Below are positions 42,241-52,511 of a DNA stretch of 64,000 nucleotides, in pieces (the first letter of the stretch is position 1; each line of letters opens with the position of its first letter). The stretch is from Symsagittifera roscoffensis. Its lineage: Eukaryota; Xenacoelomorpha; Acoela; Convolutidae. The stretch is taken from contig NC_087068.1 of NCBI RefSeq assembly GCF_963678635.1, positions 5,107,079 through 5,171,078 on the forward strand. Direction: 5' to 3'. Below the pieces are notes generated by a model. It saw only the letters and a program-made list of their open reading frames with translations. It was not told where the DNA came from and ran no database searches. The position numbers and the translations under genes were made by a program.

Positions 42241-44079
42241 TCAATCGAGCCATCTAATCCTTGTTTTTTGTGTGTTGATCTTTTTTTCCTATCCTCATCT
42301 AATGCTCCTTTTTCTTTCTCGTTTACATTTTTCTCGTGCTTTTTTGTCTCCCTGCTAGTGCCATTTCCAATTATTTTTAAAATTTTTTTATTAAATTACA
42401 AAAGAATCCCTTTCGTTTAGTTACCGTAAGTGCATGAGCTGGATAGGGCCATATCAGCGTTATGAAAGTTTATATATATTAGCAAACTGTGTAATTTTAT
42501 CAATGGAATCATATATCAGCTTTAAATGCATCGTCGTAATGTCAATTTATTTTAGCCATCCTTCCTTGACAATAGCGCTAATGGAGTTTTTGATAAATTG
42601 AACTTTGCGCAGCAATCTGCACCCCCTACAACAAAGTATAGAGCTCTTCGTGAAAGCAAAGCTTATCTTAGTTCTTTGTAGTTTATCAATTCTGGGTAGC
42701 TTTCTTGTCTTTTTTCACTTAGTTTTTCAGCTAATCGCTGTATCGTGCCGGTTTTCAGCAATCGTCACCAGTGCATCCGAAAACTAGCGGACAGATAGTA
42801 ATACTCTAGATTTATATTCTTTGCTGATACTTGGAGTTCTCCAGCGTTTCGTGATACATGTATGCGTCTCAATGCGATTTTCACGTTGTTTTGGTTTGGG
42901 TCGGAAAGTTTTCACATCGAAGAAAGCGCAGCTAAATCGTGAACCCCCGAGTCCGTTTGGGTTAATGCCATATCGTACCTTTTCATCAGTTGTAGTTGAA
43001 TTGTTGACAAAACTTTCGTCTTGCAAAGGCTGAAGTTTCGGCTCAATCTCGACGTCATGGCAAACCTCGTTCAGATGTTGGCGAATGTGTCTTTAATTTC
43101 AGTGTGACTTATGTGTGGGTGTAATCGCCCATTGCATAGGTTAGGGCATCTGTCAAGTTAAATTAGCACCACGTGCACACGTCAGTGGAGTCTTGGTCGG
43201 TTCCCATCCGTATCTTAAATAAATGCCATCTCTGAATTCTGATTTTTTCACCTTGAAGTTGTGTCTACTCAGTTTTTGAAGCATTGACCCAGTTAGAGGC
43301 TCCATTTTCAGAGGCCATGTCAATTGCGTATTTATCTGTTCCCTTTAAGGATTTAGGGGTAAGGAAAGTATCTCACGAAACTGGGGGTTTTATGTGCCTT
43401 TACCGACTAGGTTAGGTATGTGAAATGCGACCAGAATGGCTTGAAATGCATGGCAGAATCAAATTTTTATTTGAACAATTGAGCGATAAAATTGCTTGTT
43501 TCGGAGGATTAACGGTGTTAATTGTACAATTCAACAAATTGGTTTGATCAATTTGGAGTGACGAAATATTTTTCAAATTTGCGAAGTAGACATGCGAGAC
43601 CTGTGACAATTTTTGCGAATACTGAAAAAGCGCAAAAAACACAACAACAATTTCTTGTAGTCGGAATAGGAAGAACGACGACTTTCGCAAAAAGAGACAA
43701 GATACACGAGAGAAAAACGACGTCAGTATTCGAACAACGCTCCGAGTTGTAACGGTTGTACAGGGAAAGACAGCAAAACTTGAATTTTAACAACTTTGAG
43801 CTTCCTGGAATGCCTTGAACTGACTTTAATTAACCGCTAACTCATTTTTCAGAACATGAAAAGCTGGGAAGTGAGGGAAAGAAAATATTAATCTTCGATG
43901 GATGATAAGATTTTATCTACTGAACAAAAACATTAGTAATTTGATAATATTGTAGTAGCCTTATTTTTGTGAGTGATCTCGTGGTCTGGGGATACTGAGA
44001 CCCAGCCATGAGCTGACTATTTCTGCATATATTTAAGTTACTGCTGCAAAAATATATGCTAAGAATGTGAAATAGACCC
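42241..44079 (+). other. AT-rich region without a recognised gene
   Basis: I see only short ORFs with no recognisable motif and no repeat shared with the rest of the window. Base composition changes to AT-rich here, marking the end of the retroelement block. Confidence 0.5.
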
Positions 44080-44154
44080 CTCTGAGAAAGATGTTGAAAA
44101 AGCCAGAAAGTATTTGAAGGAAAAAGGTCTTCTGGCAGTGCCGTTTGATAAGGG

Positions 44155-44502
44155 GTGGGTTTTTGTGTAATGAAAAAGGAGACATATGAGAAGAAATTGA
44201 AAGATTTATTACAGGCAGAACAATTTAGTGAGAGGGAGAATCTGACAGACATACTGATCATAAAACTTGAAAAAGACATAAACAAAGAATTACTTGCCAT
44301 GAAAAACAAGGACGAGATTAGCGAAGCGCTGTATACTAGATTTAGATCAACGGGGGCGCAGCCTGCTAGGCTGTATGAATTTGCAAAAGTACACAAACAA
44401 GGCACAGCACTTTGTCCCGTCTTTTCTTTACCTGGTAGCTCATATGACAACCTAAATAAAACATTGGCAAAGTACTTTGAAATTGAGGGGGCAAACATAT
44501 AA
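44155..44502 (+). pseudogene. Penelope-like RT, N-terminal part
   Basis: Contains ARLYEFAKVHKQGTALCPVF and LPGSSYDNLNKTLAKYF, the template-binding region that opens Penelope RT. Upstream codons in another frame (EKDVEKARKYLKEKGL, VPFDKG) extend it back to about 44,080. It ends at a TAA after EIEGANI. Confidence 0.8.
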
Positions 44503-44585
44503 ACGAACACTCAAATGGCCAGAGAGATCTTGGAGAACACTGAAATGGAATCTGATGAGAGTATAATCTCCGTCATGTAAAGAGT

Positions 44586-45062
44586 TTGCATACTAATGTC
44601 CCACTCAAGGAAGCTGTTGAAATAGCCCTGAGGAGCATATATGAGCAAGTCAACCCTCGGGAGCTATCTCCTACTACTATGAAAAAATTACTGAATTTGG
44701 CAGTGAGGAAAGCTTTAATGCAATTGTTTGTGGTATGTACAAAAAAAAACGGTTCGGCAATGGGCACCTGCCTTGTAGTAATACTGGCCATTTTGTGGCT
44801 CAAAGAATACGAACCTGCATTAAAGAAAGAAGTACCAAAAATCATTGTGCTAAATGAGGGTAACAAGGAAGTTTGCCCTGGATGTCAGAAAAAGGTGAAA
44901 TATCGGACTAAAGGGGTAGAATGCGAAGCTTGTTTGAATTGGTACCACATAGTATGTGGTAACTCATTGGAATCCGAATACGCAGACATCGCTGAAACAG
45001 TATGGTATTGCATTACTTGCAAAAAACAACGGCTCTTTTCCAGTTGCCCGCCATCTCCGTAA
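44586..45062 (+). pseudogene. Penelope-like RT core piece with embedded PHD finger
   Basis: It starts HTNVPLKEAVEIAL, the region around RT motif A, with the MGTCLVVILAILW stretch as motif B. From residue 97 a complete PHD-type zinc finger follows: Cys97, Cys100, Cys113, Cys116, His121, Cys124, Trp140, Cys142, Cys145, in the C4HC3 pattern. PHD fingers read histone tails in chromatin proteins; here one would sit between RT motifs B and C and might guide integration. It ends at TAA 45,060. Confidence 0.75.
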
Positions 45063-45268
45063 AATAGCAAAATATTGTGGTTCAAAAATTTTTTACACGG
45101 CTTTTTGCATCTAAGAAAGGTTGTGAAAATTTGTTCACCTGTTCACGCTGACACATTTGAATGCATTTTATAACAAGAAAAATAATTTTAAATACACTTT
45201 CCTAAAACGAAATTCAGAAAAAATCAAAGGCGGGGACTGGAAAAGAGCCAAAACAACAGGAAGCAGAA

Positions 45269-45860
45269 ATGACTGAGAATGGTGTTAAGGTTTTTCTAAG
45301 ATATGTTTATGACATAGTTAGAACTGTCAAGGGCGATCCTGGGGTAGTTCTCGAGGCTTCCAATAATTTGCATCCAATGTTGCAGTTCACCATACAAGAA
45401 CTTGATAGTAACGGTAATATTGCCTTTTTGGATTTAAATGTCAATGTGGACTCAGGAAAAACATTCACATGTGGGTGGTACCAAAAACCCACTGATACCG
45501 GCACGATTGTAAATTTCAGAGGTTGCGCACCTTTGCAGTACAAAAGAAACGTTATTGAAGGGACGGTTCATAGGGTTTTCAGAAGTACCTCAACATGGGA
45601 AAATTTTGACCAGACATTGGAAAAAAAATCGGAATCATTGGAATGAACATCAATATCCGAAAAACTGGTCGGACAGGTTAGTGTTTGAAACTTTTAAGAA
45701 GATCATTGAGGGAAAAAAAATTTACAAGTTAGGGTTCAGAACCGAGAACCGATATATGGTAAAAAGACCCACCCCTTTTTACAATGCAATATTGAGGCAA
45801 TCCATCTCAACTGTTAGCTGTAAAGTCACGGCAAATATCCGGGGCACAAATAGTTTTTAA
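45269..45860 (+). pseudogene. Penelope-like RT motif C to connector
   Basis: Two overlapping frames (45,269-45,646 and 45,555-45,860). The first has RYVYDIVRTVKGDPG, where RT needs two adjacent Asp and has Tyr-Asp, then IAFLDLNVNVDSGKTFTC, WYQKPTDTGTIVNF and EGTVHRVF. The second continues HWNEHQYPKNWSDRL. The order matches Penelope thumb and linker. The motif-C change alone would abolish polymerase activity. Confidence 0.78.
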
Positions 45861-45902
45861 AACAAAAAAGGAAAACATGCTTGCCATCCCTCAAAACTTC
45901 CT

Positions 45903-46217
45903 TTGCTCGAACTGAGATCCCAAGTGGTGTATAAGCTTACTTTTGGTGGATGTAACTCCACCTATGTCGGCCAGACAGTCGGACATTTAGCCACGAGGGT
46001 CAATGAACACCGCAAAAGAGACTCCCCAGTAGGAAAACACTTGTTAGAATGTAATAAGGAGGTAAACCGTACTGCTGAGCTGACGTCAGAGATAATAGAC
46101 CAAAAAGCCAACACTCATAAGCTACACACACTAGAGGCTTTGCTTATTTGGAGGGAGAGGCCGAGGATCAACACACACGATAAATTCAGGAGCCGGAAAT
46201 TAACACTAAAATTGTAA
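45903..46217 (+). pseudogene. GIY-YIG endonuclease domain of the Penelope-like element
   Basis: VVYKLTFGGCNSTYVGQT gives the paired tyrosine strands (Y-K-L and Y-V-G). HLATRVNEHRK follows with the catalytic Arg region, then SPVGKHLLEC and the closing RERPRINTHDKFRSRKLTLK typical of Penelope elements. The domain nicks target DNA for priming. It is intact for 104 residues but no longer in frame with RT. Confidence 0.85.
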
Positions 46218-47136
46218 TCTATGTTTAACATGGCTAAAAGTTAAAAAACTGACAGGTCAGAATCAAAATTTTTCCCAATTTGAAATTTTATAGCCATGAA
46301 AGAACAAAAACTTGAAAAATCTCAGAAAATCATAGAAAATGTTATTAATGATTACGTAATTTATTGTGTAATTAGTTGTTTAAATTTGATTGGTCAAAAA
46401 TTTTAGAGCCTTTTACACATGTTTCTCATTTTCCAGATCTTTGATCGTTTTGTAAAAATTGTAAAAAATTTTCAATCCTCATGATGCACAAAATGTAGGA
46501 AAACGTTTGAATTAACAATTTAAATTTCTTATAATTCAGTTAATTTGCGCGGTTCGCGGTTTGGCCGATTATCCTTAATAGTAATAATTTTGTCGACCCG
46601 ATGTTAATGAACCACACATTGAACTGTTTTTGGTGTAGAAGGTTAAAAGCATGTGAAGCTGTGTTTAGACGCTAGCCAGTCGTTTTAGAACGTAGCTTTT
46701 TTTCCGTCGGTATGTACTTCCTGGCGAATGTTACAGTGTTAGTGGTTCTTTGATAATCTGTTGACATGTTCTAAGTTTTCCATACTGTTAGGCGTTGTCC
46801 TGGTTAGGAATGAAAGCTATTCTTGAACTTAAGTATAGCAGGCATAAATGTTTTGTGGGGAATTTTGGCGATTTTTGTTAGTTTTCACGAAATTTTGATT
46901 TGCTCAATCTGCTGAAACTCGAGGAATTTTTTAAATTTAGATTCTGTTCCTAACCAAGAATTCGGGCCTCTGCCTTTTTAGTGATTACTGCGTTTTCGAA
47001 AATTTTTTCAGCTTCACCGAGTTTTCATGTAAATTTTTTTTCGAAGTTTTTTTTGCAACATACTTTATTTCGGTTTGTTTTCTTTGTTTATCTTATATAG
47101 CAAGTGATGCGGAGCTCCGAGTCGCTTCTTGTAGTG

Positions 47137-47403
47137 GATTTAACCCACCTATGTCGGCCAGACAGTCAGGAATTTAGCCACGAGGGTCAATGAACACCGC
47201 AAAAGAGACTCATCAGTAGGAAAACACTTGTTAGAATGTAATAAGGAGGTAATCGGTACTGCTGAGCTGACGTCAGAGATAATAGACCAAAAAGCCAACA
47301 CTCATAGGCTACACACACTAGGGGCTTTGCTTATTTGGAGGGAGAGGCCGATGATCAACACACACGATAAGTTCAGGAGCCGGAAATTAACACTAAAATT
47401 GTA
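47137..47403 (+). pseudogene. GIY-YIG copy 2 in the Penelope array
   Basis: Matches 45,940-46,217 with substitutions and a stop where GGACATTTAG became GGAATTTAG. It ends CTAAAATTGTAA like the first copy. Non-functional. Confidence 0.7.
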
Positions 47404-47659
47404 ATCTATGCATAACATAACTAAAAGTTAAAAAACTGACAGGTCAGAATCAAAAATGTTCCCAATTCGAAATTTTATAACCATGAAAGAACAAAAAACT
47501 TGAAAAATCTCAGAAATTCATAGAAAATGTTATTAATGATTACTTAATTTATTGTGTAATTTGTTGTTTAAATTTGATTGGTCAAAAATTTTAGAGCATT
47601 TTACACATGTTTCTCATTTTCCAGATCTTTGATCGTTTTGCAAATATTGTAAAAAATTT

Positions 47660-47700
47660 TCAATCCTGATGAAGCACAAAATATAGGAAAACGTTTGAAT
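47660..47700 (+). ncRNA. Possible degenerate hammerhead-ribozyme core in the Penelope 3' part
   Basis: CTGATGA at 47,666 is followed by a short AT-rich hairpin candidate and GGAAAACG, the order of a hammerhead core (CUGAUGA, stem II, GAAA). Equivalent places read CTCATGA (about 46,479) and CTGATGA (48,853). Penelope-like elements are known to carry hammerhead motifs. The stem is weak and an extra G precedes GAAA, so activity is doubtful. Confidence 0.25.
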
Positions 47701-48079
47701 TAACAATTTAAATTTCTTAGTATTAAAATAATTTGCGCGGTTTGGCCGATTATCCTTAATAGTAATAATTTTGTCGACCCGATGTTAATGAACCACACAT
47801 TGAACTGTTTTTGGTGTAGAAGGTTAAAAGCATGTGAAGCTGTGCTTAGGCGCTAGCCAGTCGTTTTAGAACGTAGCTTTTTTCCGTCGGTATGTACTGC
47901 CGGGCGAATGTTACAGTGTTAGTGGTTATTTGATAATCTGTTCACATGTTCTAAGTTTTGCATACTGTTAGGCGTTGTCCTGGTTTGAAATGAAAGCTAT
48001 TCTTGAACTTAAGTATAGCAGGCATAAATGTTTTGTGGGGAGGTTTAGCGATTTTCGTTAGTTTTCACGAAATTTTGAT

Positions 48080-48601
48080 TTGCTCAATCTACTGAAACTT
48101 GAGGAATTTTTTTTATTTAGATTCTGTTCCTATAAGAGAACCAAGAATTCGGGCCTCTGCCTTTTTAGTGATTCCTGTATTTTCGAAGATTTTCTCAGCT
48201 TCACCGAGTTTTCATGTGAATTTTTTTTCGAAGTTTTTCTTGCAAAAAACTTTATTTCGGTTTGTTTTCTTTGTTTATCTTATATAGCAAGTGATGCGGA
48301 GCTCCGCGTCGCTTCTTGTAGTGGATGTAACTCCACCTCTGTCGGCCAGACAGTCGGGCATTTAGCCACGAGGGTCAATGAACACCGCAAAAGAGACTCC
48401 CCAGTAGGAAAACACTTGTTAGAATGTAATAAGGAGGTAAGCGGTACTGCTGAGCTGACATCAGAGATAATATACCAAAAAGCCAACACTCATAAGCTAC
48501 ACACACTAGAGGTTTTGCATATTTGGAGGGAGAGGCCGAGGATCAACACACGCGATAAATTCAGGAGCCGGAATTTAACACTAAAATTGTATTGTATGTA
48601 G
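48080..48601 (+). pseudogene. GIY-YIG copy 3, fused by readthrough to upstream array sequence
   Basis: A 173-codon open frame. Its first 85 codons translate the array's non-coding lead (Phe-rich, CEFFFEVFLAKNFISVCF) and the rest gives GCNSTSVGQTVGHLATR to the RNLTLKLY end. The catalytic-strand Tyr is Ser here (STSVGQ). The long frame is probably chance. Confidence 0.6.
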
Positions 48602-49444
48602 AACATGGCTAAAAGTTAAAAAACTGACAGATCAGAATCAAATATTTTCCCAATTCGAAATTTTATAACCATGAAAAAACAAAAAACTTGAAAAATCTCA
48701 TAAATTCATAGAAAATGTTATTAATGATTACGTAATTTATTCTGTAATTAGTTGTTTAAATTTGATTGTCAAAAATTTTAGAGCTTTTTACACAAGTTTC
48801 TTATTTTCCAGATCTTTGATCGTTTTGTAAATATTGTAAAAAAATTTTAATACTGATGATGCACAAATTGTAGTAAAACGTTTGAATTAACAATTTAAAT
48901 TTCTTTTAATTGAGTTAATATGCGCGGTTTGGCCGATTATCCTTTATAGTAATAATTTTGTCGACCCGATTTTAATGAACCACACATTGAACTGTTTTTG
49001 GTGTAGAAGGTTAAAAGCATGTGAAGCTGTGTTTAGGCGCTAGCCAGTCGTTTTAGAACGTAGCTTTTTTCCGTCGGTATGTACTTCCGGGCGAATGTTA
49101 CAGTGTTAGTGGTTCTTTGATAATCTGTTCACATGTTCTAAGTTTTGCATACTGTTAGGCGTTATCCTGGTTAGAAATGAAAGCAATTCTTGAACTTAAG
49201 TATAGCAGGCATAAATGTTTTGTGGGGAGGTTTAGCGATTTTCGTTAGTTTTCACGAAATTTTGATTTGCTCAATCTGCTGAAATTCGAGGAAATTTTTT
49301 TTTAGATTCTGTTCCTATAACAGAACTAAGCACTCGGGCCTCTGCTTTTTTAGTGATTCCTGCATTTTCGAAACTTTTCTCAGCTTCACCGAGTTTTCAT
49401 GTGAATTTTTTTTCAAAGTTTTTTTGCAACATATTTTATTTCGG

Positions 49445-49780
49445 TTTGTGTTCTTTGTTTATTATATATCGCAAGTGATGCGCAGCTCCGCGTCGCTTCT
49501 TGTAGTAGTAGTAACTCCACCTATGTCGGCCAGACAGTCGGACATTTAGGCACAAGGGTCAATGAACACCGCAAAAGAGACTCCCCAGTAGGAAAACACT
49601 TGTTAGAATGTAATAAGGAGGTAAGCGGTACTGCTGAGCTGACGTTAGAGATAATAGACCAAAAACCCAACATTCATAAGCTACACACACTAGCGGCTTT
49701 GCAGATTTGGAGGGAAAGGCCGAGGATCAACACACGCTATAAATTCAGGAGCCGGAACTTAACACTAAAATTATTGTAAT
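49445..49780 (+). pseudogene. GIY-YIG copy 4 in the Penelope array
   Basis: Same order, with the STYVGQT codons kept but small changes before them (GTAGTAGTAGTAACTCC) and an altered HLGTRVNEH. It ends shortly before 49,780. No continuous ORF of useful length. Confidence 0.6.
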
Positions 49781-50172
49781 CTATGTATAACATGGCTAAA
49801 AGTTAAAAAACTGACAGGTCAGAATCAAAAATTTTCCCAATTCGAAATTTTATAACCATGAAAGAACAAAAAACTTAAAAAATCTGAGAAATTCATAGGA
49901 AAATTTTTATTAATGATTTCGTAATTTATTGTGTAATTAGTTGTTTAAATTTGATTGGTCAAAAATTTTAGAGCATTTTACACATGTTTCTCATTTTCCA
50001 GATCTTCAATAATCGTGGTTCTTTGATAATCTGTTCACATGTTCTAAGTTTTCCATACTGTTAGGCGTTGACCTGGTTAGAAATGAAAGCTATTCTTGAA
50101 CTTAAGTATAGTAGGCATAAATGTTTTGTGGGGAGGTTTAGCGATTTTCGTTAGTTTTCACGAAATTTTGAT

Positions 50173-50682
50173 TTGCTCAACTTGCTGAAACTCGAGGAAT
50201 TTTTTTTTAGTTTCTGTTCCTATAACAGAACCAAGCACTCGGGTCTCTACCTTTTTAGTTATTCCTGCATTTTTGAAGATTTTCTCAGCTTCACCGAGTT
50301 TTCATGTGAATTTTTTTTCGAAGTTTTTTTTGCAACATATTTTATTTCGGTTTGTTTTCTTTGTTTATCTTATATCGCAAGTGATGCGGAGCTCCGCGTC
50401 GCTTCTTGTAGTGGATGTAACTCCACTTATGTCGGCCAGACAGTCGGACATGTAGCCACGAGGGTCAATGAACACCGCAAAAGAGACTTTCCAGTAGGAA
50501 AACACTTGTTAGAATGTAATAAGGAGGTAAGCGGTACTGCTGAGCTGACATCAGATATAATAGACCAGAAAGCCAGCACTCATAAGCTACACACACTAGA
50601 GGCTTTGCATATTTGGAGGGAGAGGCCGAGGATCAACACACGCGATAAATTTAGTAGCCGGAAGTTAACACTAAAATTGTAA
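50173..50682 (+). pseudogene. GIY-YIG copy 5, fused by readthrough
   Basis: A 169-codon frame parallel to copy 3, with GCNSTYVGQTVGHVATR kept and the end SSRKLTLKL. It lies in a unit that carries the 280-bp deletion. The last array member (51,074-51,310) stops just before this domain. Confidence 0.6.
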
Positions 50683-51341
50683 TCTATGTATACATGGCTA
50701 AAAGTTAAAAAACTGACAGGTCACAATCAAAAATTTTCCCAATTCGAAATTTTATAACCATGAAAGAACAAAAAACTTGAAAAATCTCAGAAATTCATAG
50801 GAAATGTTATTAATGATTACGTAATTTATTGTGTAATTTGTTGTTTAAATTTGATTGGTCAAAAATTTTAGAGCATTTTACACATGTATCTTATTTTCCA
50901 GATCTTTGATAATGGTGATTCTTTGATAATCTGTTCACATGTTCTAAGTTTTCCATACTGTTAGGCGTTGGTCCTGGTTAGAAATGAAAGCTATTCTTGA
51001 ACTTAAGTATAGCAGGCGTAAATGTTTTGTGGTGAGGTTAAGCGATTTTCGTTAGTTTTTTCGAAATTTTGATTTGTTCAATCTGCTGAAACTCGAGGAA
51101 CTTTTTAAATATAGATTATGTTCCTATAGCAGAACCAAGCACTCGGGCCTCTGCTTTTATAGTGATTCCTGTATTTCCGAAGATTTTCTCAGCTTCACCG
51201 AGTTTTCATGTGAATTTTTTTTCGAAGTTTTTTTGCAACATTTTATTTCGGTTTGTTTTCTTTGTTTATCTTATATCGCAAGTGATGCGGAGCTCCGCGT
51301 CGCCTCTTTGTACATAATTTGACAAACAATTTCAGGCTTTT

Positions 51342-51830
51342 ATGTCTCATTTTCTTAACAACGCAGATCGGAACACGGTATTTTACTGTGCTGTTGGGTG
51401 CACATCATTTTATTTTCTCATTTGGCCTCGCATATCTAGTAAAATTGAGTATTTAATGCTAAAAGACCGAAAAGAGGGCGAACTTTACGGAGCTCACAGA
51501 GATTTAAAAGCGCATCTTTTTGGGGACCTTGTTTCTCTTCAACCGCAGGAGAACGGAGAGACAGTCATATTAGAATTAGGAATATCATCTGGAGCTAATA
51601 TCGAATATTTTCCCAGTGAATCTACTCTAATTGCTTCTGATATTCACTCAATCGGGTTAGAAGAAATCACGAAAAAATGTGAAAGCGCTGGTGTTATACT
51701 TAGAAAGTACCTGAAAGCTCAAGCCGAGGATCTTGCGTGTATTCCTTCAGGCTCGGTTAGCGCTGTTGTTACAACCCTGGTAACTTGTAGTTTCCAAAAC
51801 CCAACGAAAGCTTTTGAGGAAATTCATCGC
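51342..51830 (+). CDS. METTL7-like: METTL7-type methyltransferase, exon 1
   Basis: 163 codons from ATG 51,342. The N-terminus has a hydrophobic segment (VFYCAVGCTSFYFLIWP, about residues 14-30), as in METTL7 proteins, which sit in membranes of the ER and lipid droplets. The SAM-binding motif I reads VILELGISSGANIEYFP, followed by acidic ASDIHS for ribose contact and the later AVVTTLVTCS strand. It ends in phase 0 before GTAAGT at 51,831. A CAATTTCAG just upstream of the ATG looks like a splice acceptor, so a 5'-untranslated exon or trans-splice site is possible. Thiol or small-molecule methylation is the family role; the substrate here is unknown. Confidence 0.82.
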
Positions 51831-52235
51831 GTAAGTTGTTTCATAGTTAATTTTTGTGCTTTGACGTTTGATTTCTTTTTAAACTCACTTCGATTCCTTT
51901 GTTGAATATCAAACAGCAAAAATGTTAAGTTCACAAAAACGTACCTAAACTTTCTAAAGCGGACAATTTTCTGAATTGCCGGCGAAAGTAAAAAACTTAT
52001 TTTCTCTAAACAGGATATTCTATTGAAAAAAGTGCCAATTATCAACAGTTCTTGAATTTCAAAAAGCTGTTACGTGATATTTTTCTTAAAAAGTTGAAAA
52101 ATCTTTAAAAAAACTTCAATCAGCTTTTGTTTCGGTTTCATTGTTCTTTTACATCTTTCAATCTGTTCGCTATGTTTGATTTTTGAATTGTCTTAATTTG
52201 CTTTTGCCTTGACGTGTGACTTCATTCATTATCAG

Positions 52236-52511
52236 GTGTTAACCCCTGGTGGAAAGTACTACTGCTTCGAGCATACTGAGGAGTTCCAAGGTAGTCTCAA
52301 AATTAAGCTAATTCAGTTCGTGATGTTTCCTCTGCAGTTCTGCTTGTTTTACTGTCACAATCAGAGGAATCAACTAAAAGACATTTGCAAGGTTTTTGGC
52401 TCGGAAAATGTTGTTGCTGAAAAGACTGTTTTACCATGCGCGTTATCATCTTTTGATCCAATTGTGCTATCAAATTGTCCCCTTCTTCACGGAAAAGCAA
52501 CTAAGATTTAA
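52236..52511 (+). CDS. METTL7-like: METTL7-type methyltransferase, exon 2
   Basis: Follows the acceptor ATTATCAG at 52,235 in phase 0, joining EEIHR to VLTPGGKYYCFEH, which is the conserved motif after the SAM site in this family. The remaining residues (FPLQFCLFYCHNQ) complete a 254-residue protein, close to the usual 240-250 of METTL7A/B. The stop TAA is at 52,509. The single intron (51,831-52,235) shows no other feature. Confidence 0.82.
   Translation: MLTPGGKYYCFEHTEEFQGSLKIKLIQFVMFPLQFCLFYCHNQRNQLKDICKVFGSENVVAEKTVLPCALSSFDPIVLSNCPLLHGKATKI

Larger units (their letters stand above)
44080..46217 (+). mobile_element. Penelope-like element, degraded, with RT, PHD finger and GIY-YIG
   Basis: The order of pieces is that of a Penelope-like element: an RT N-terminal part, RT core, thumb/connector and a C-terminal GIY-YIG endonuclease. 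Frameshifts occur near 44,150, 44,505 and 44,580, the RT core is interrupted around 45,065-45,268, and stops lie near 45,645 and 45,860. The catalytic YVDD box reads RYVYDIV at about 45,300, losing the first Asp. It is followed by tandem copies of its own 3' part. Confidence 0.82.
46218..51310 (+). repeat. Head-to-tail array of Penelope 3' units
   Basis: The word GTCGGCCAGACAGTC in the endonuclease lies at 45,966, 47,153, 48,341, 49,525 and 50,431, giving spacings of 1187, 1188, 1184 and 906 bp. A final partial unit (GTGATGCGGAGC at 51,282, 901 bp after its predecessor) ends near 51,310. Each unit holds a GIY-YIG copy, the 3' non-coding part and a fixed upstream piece (CAGCTTCACCGAGTTTTCAT to CGGAGCTCCGCGTCG). 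The two 0.9-kb spacings result from loss of about 280 bp between CCAGATCTT and TTCTTTGATAATC. Confidence 0.9.

Noticed and set aside
48080-48340. Phe-rich N-terminal halves of array ORFs (also at 50,173 and 51,074) as a membrane protein
   Set aside because: They translate T-rich non-coding array sequence and are not conserved as a frame across units.
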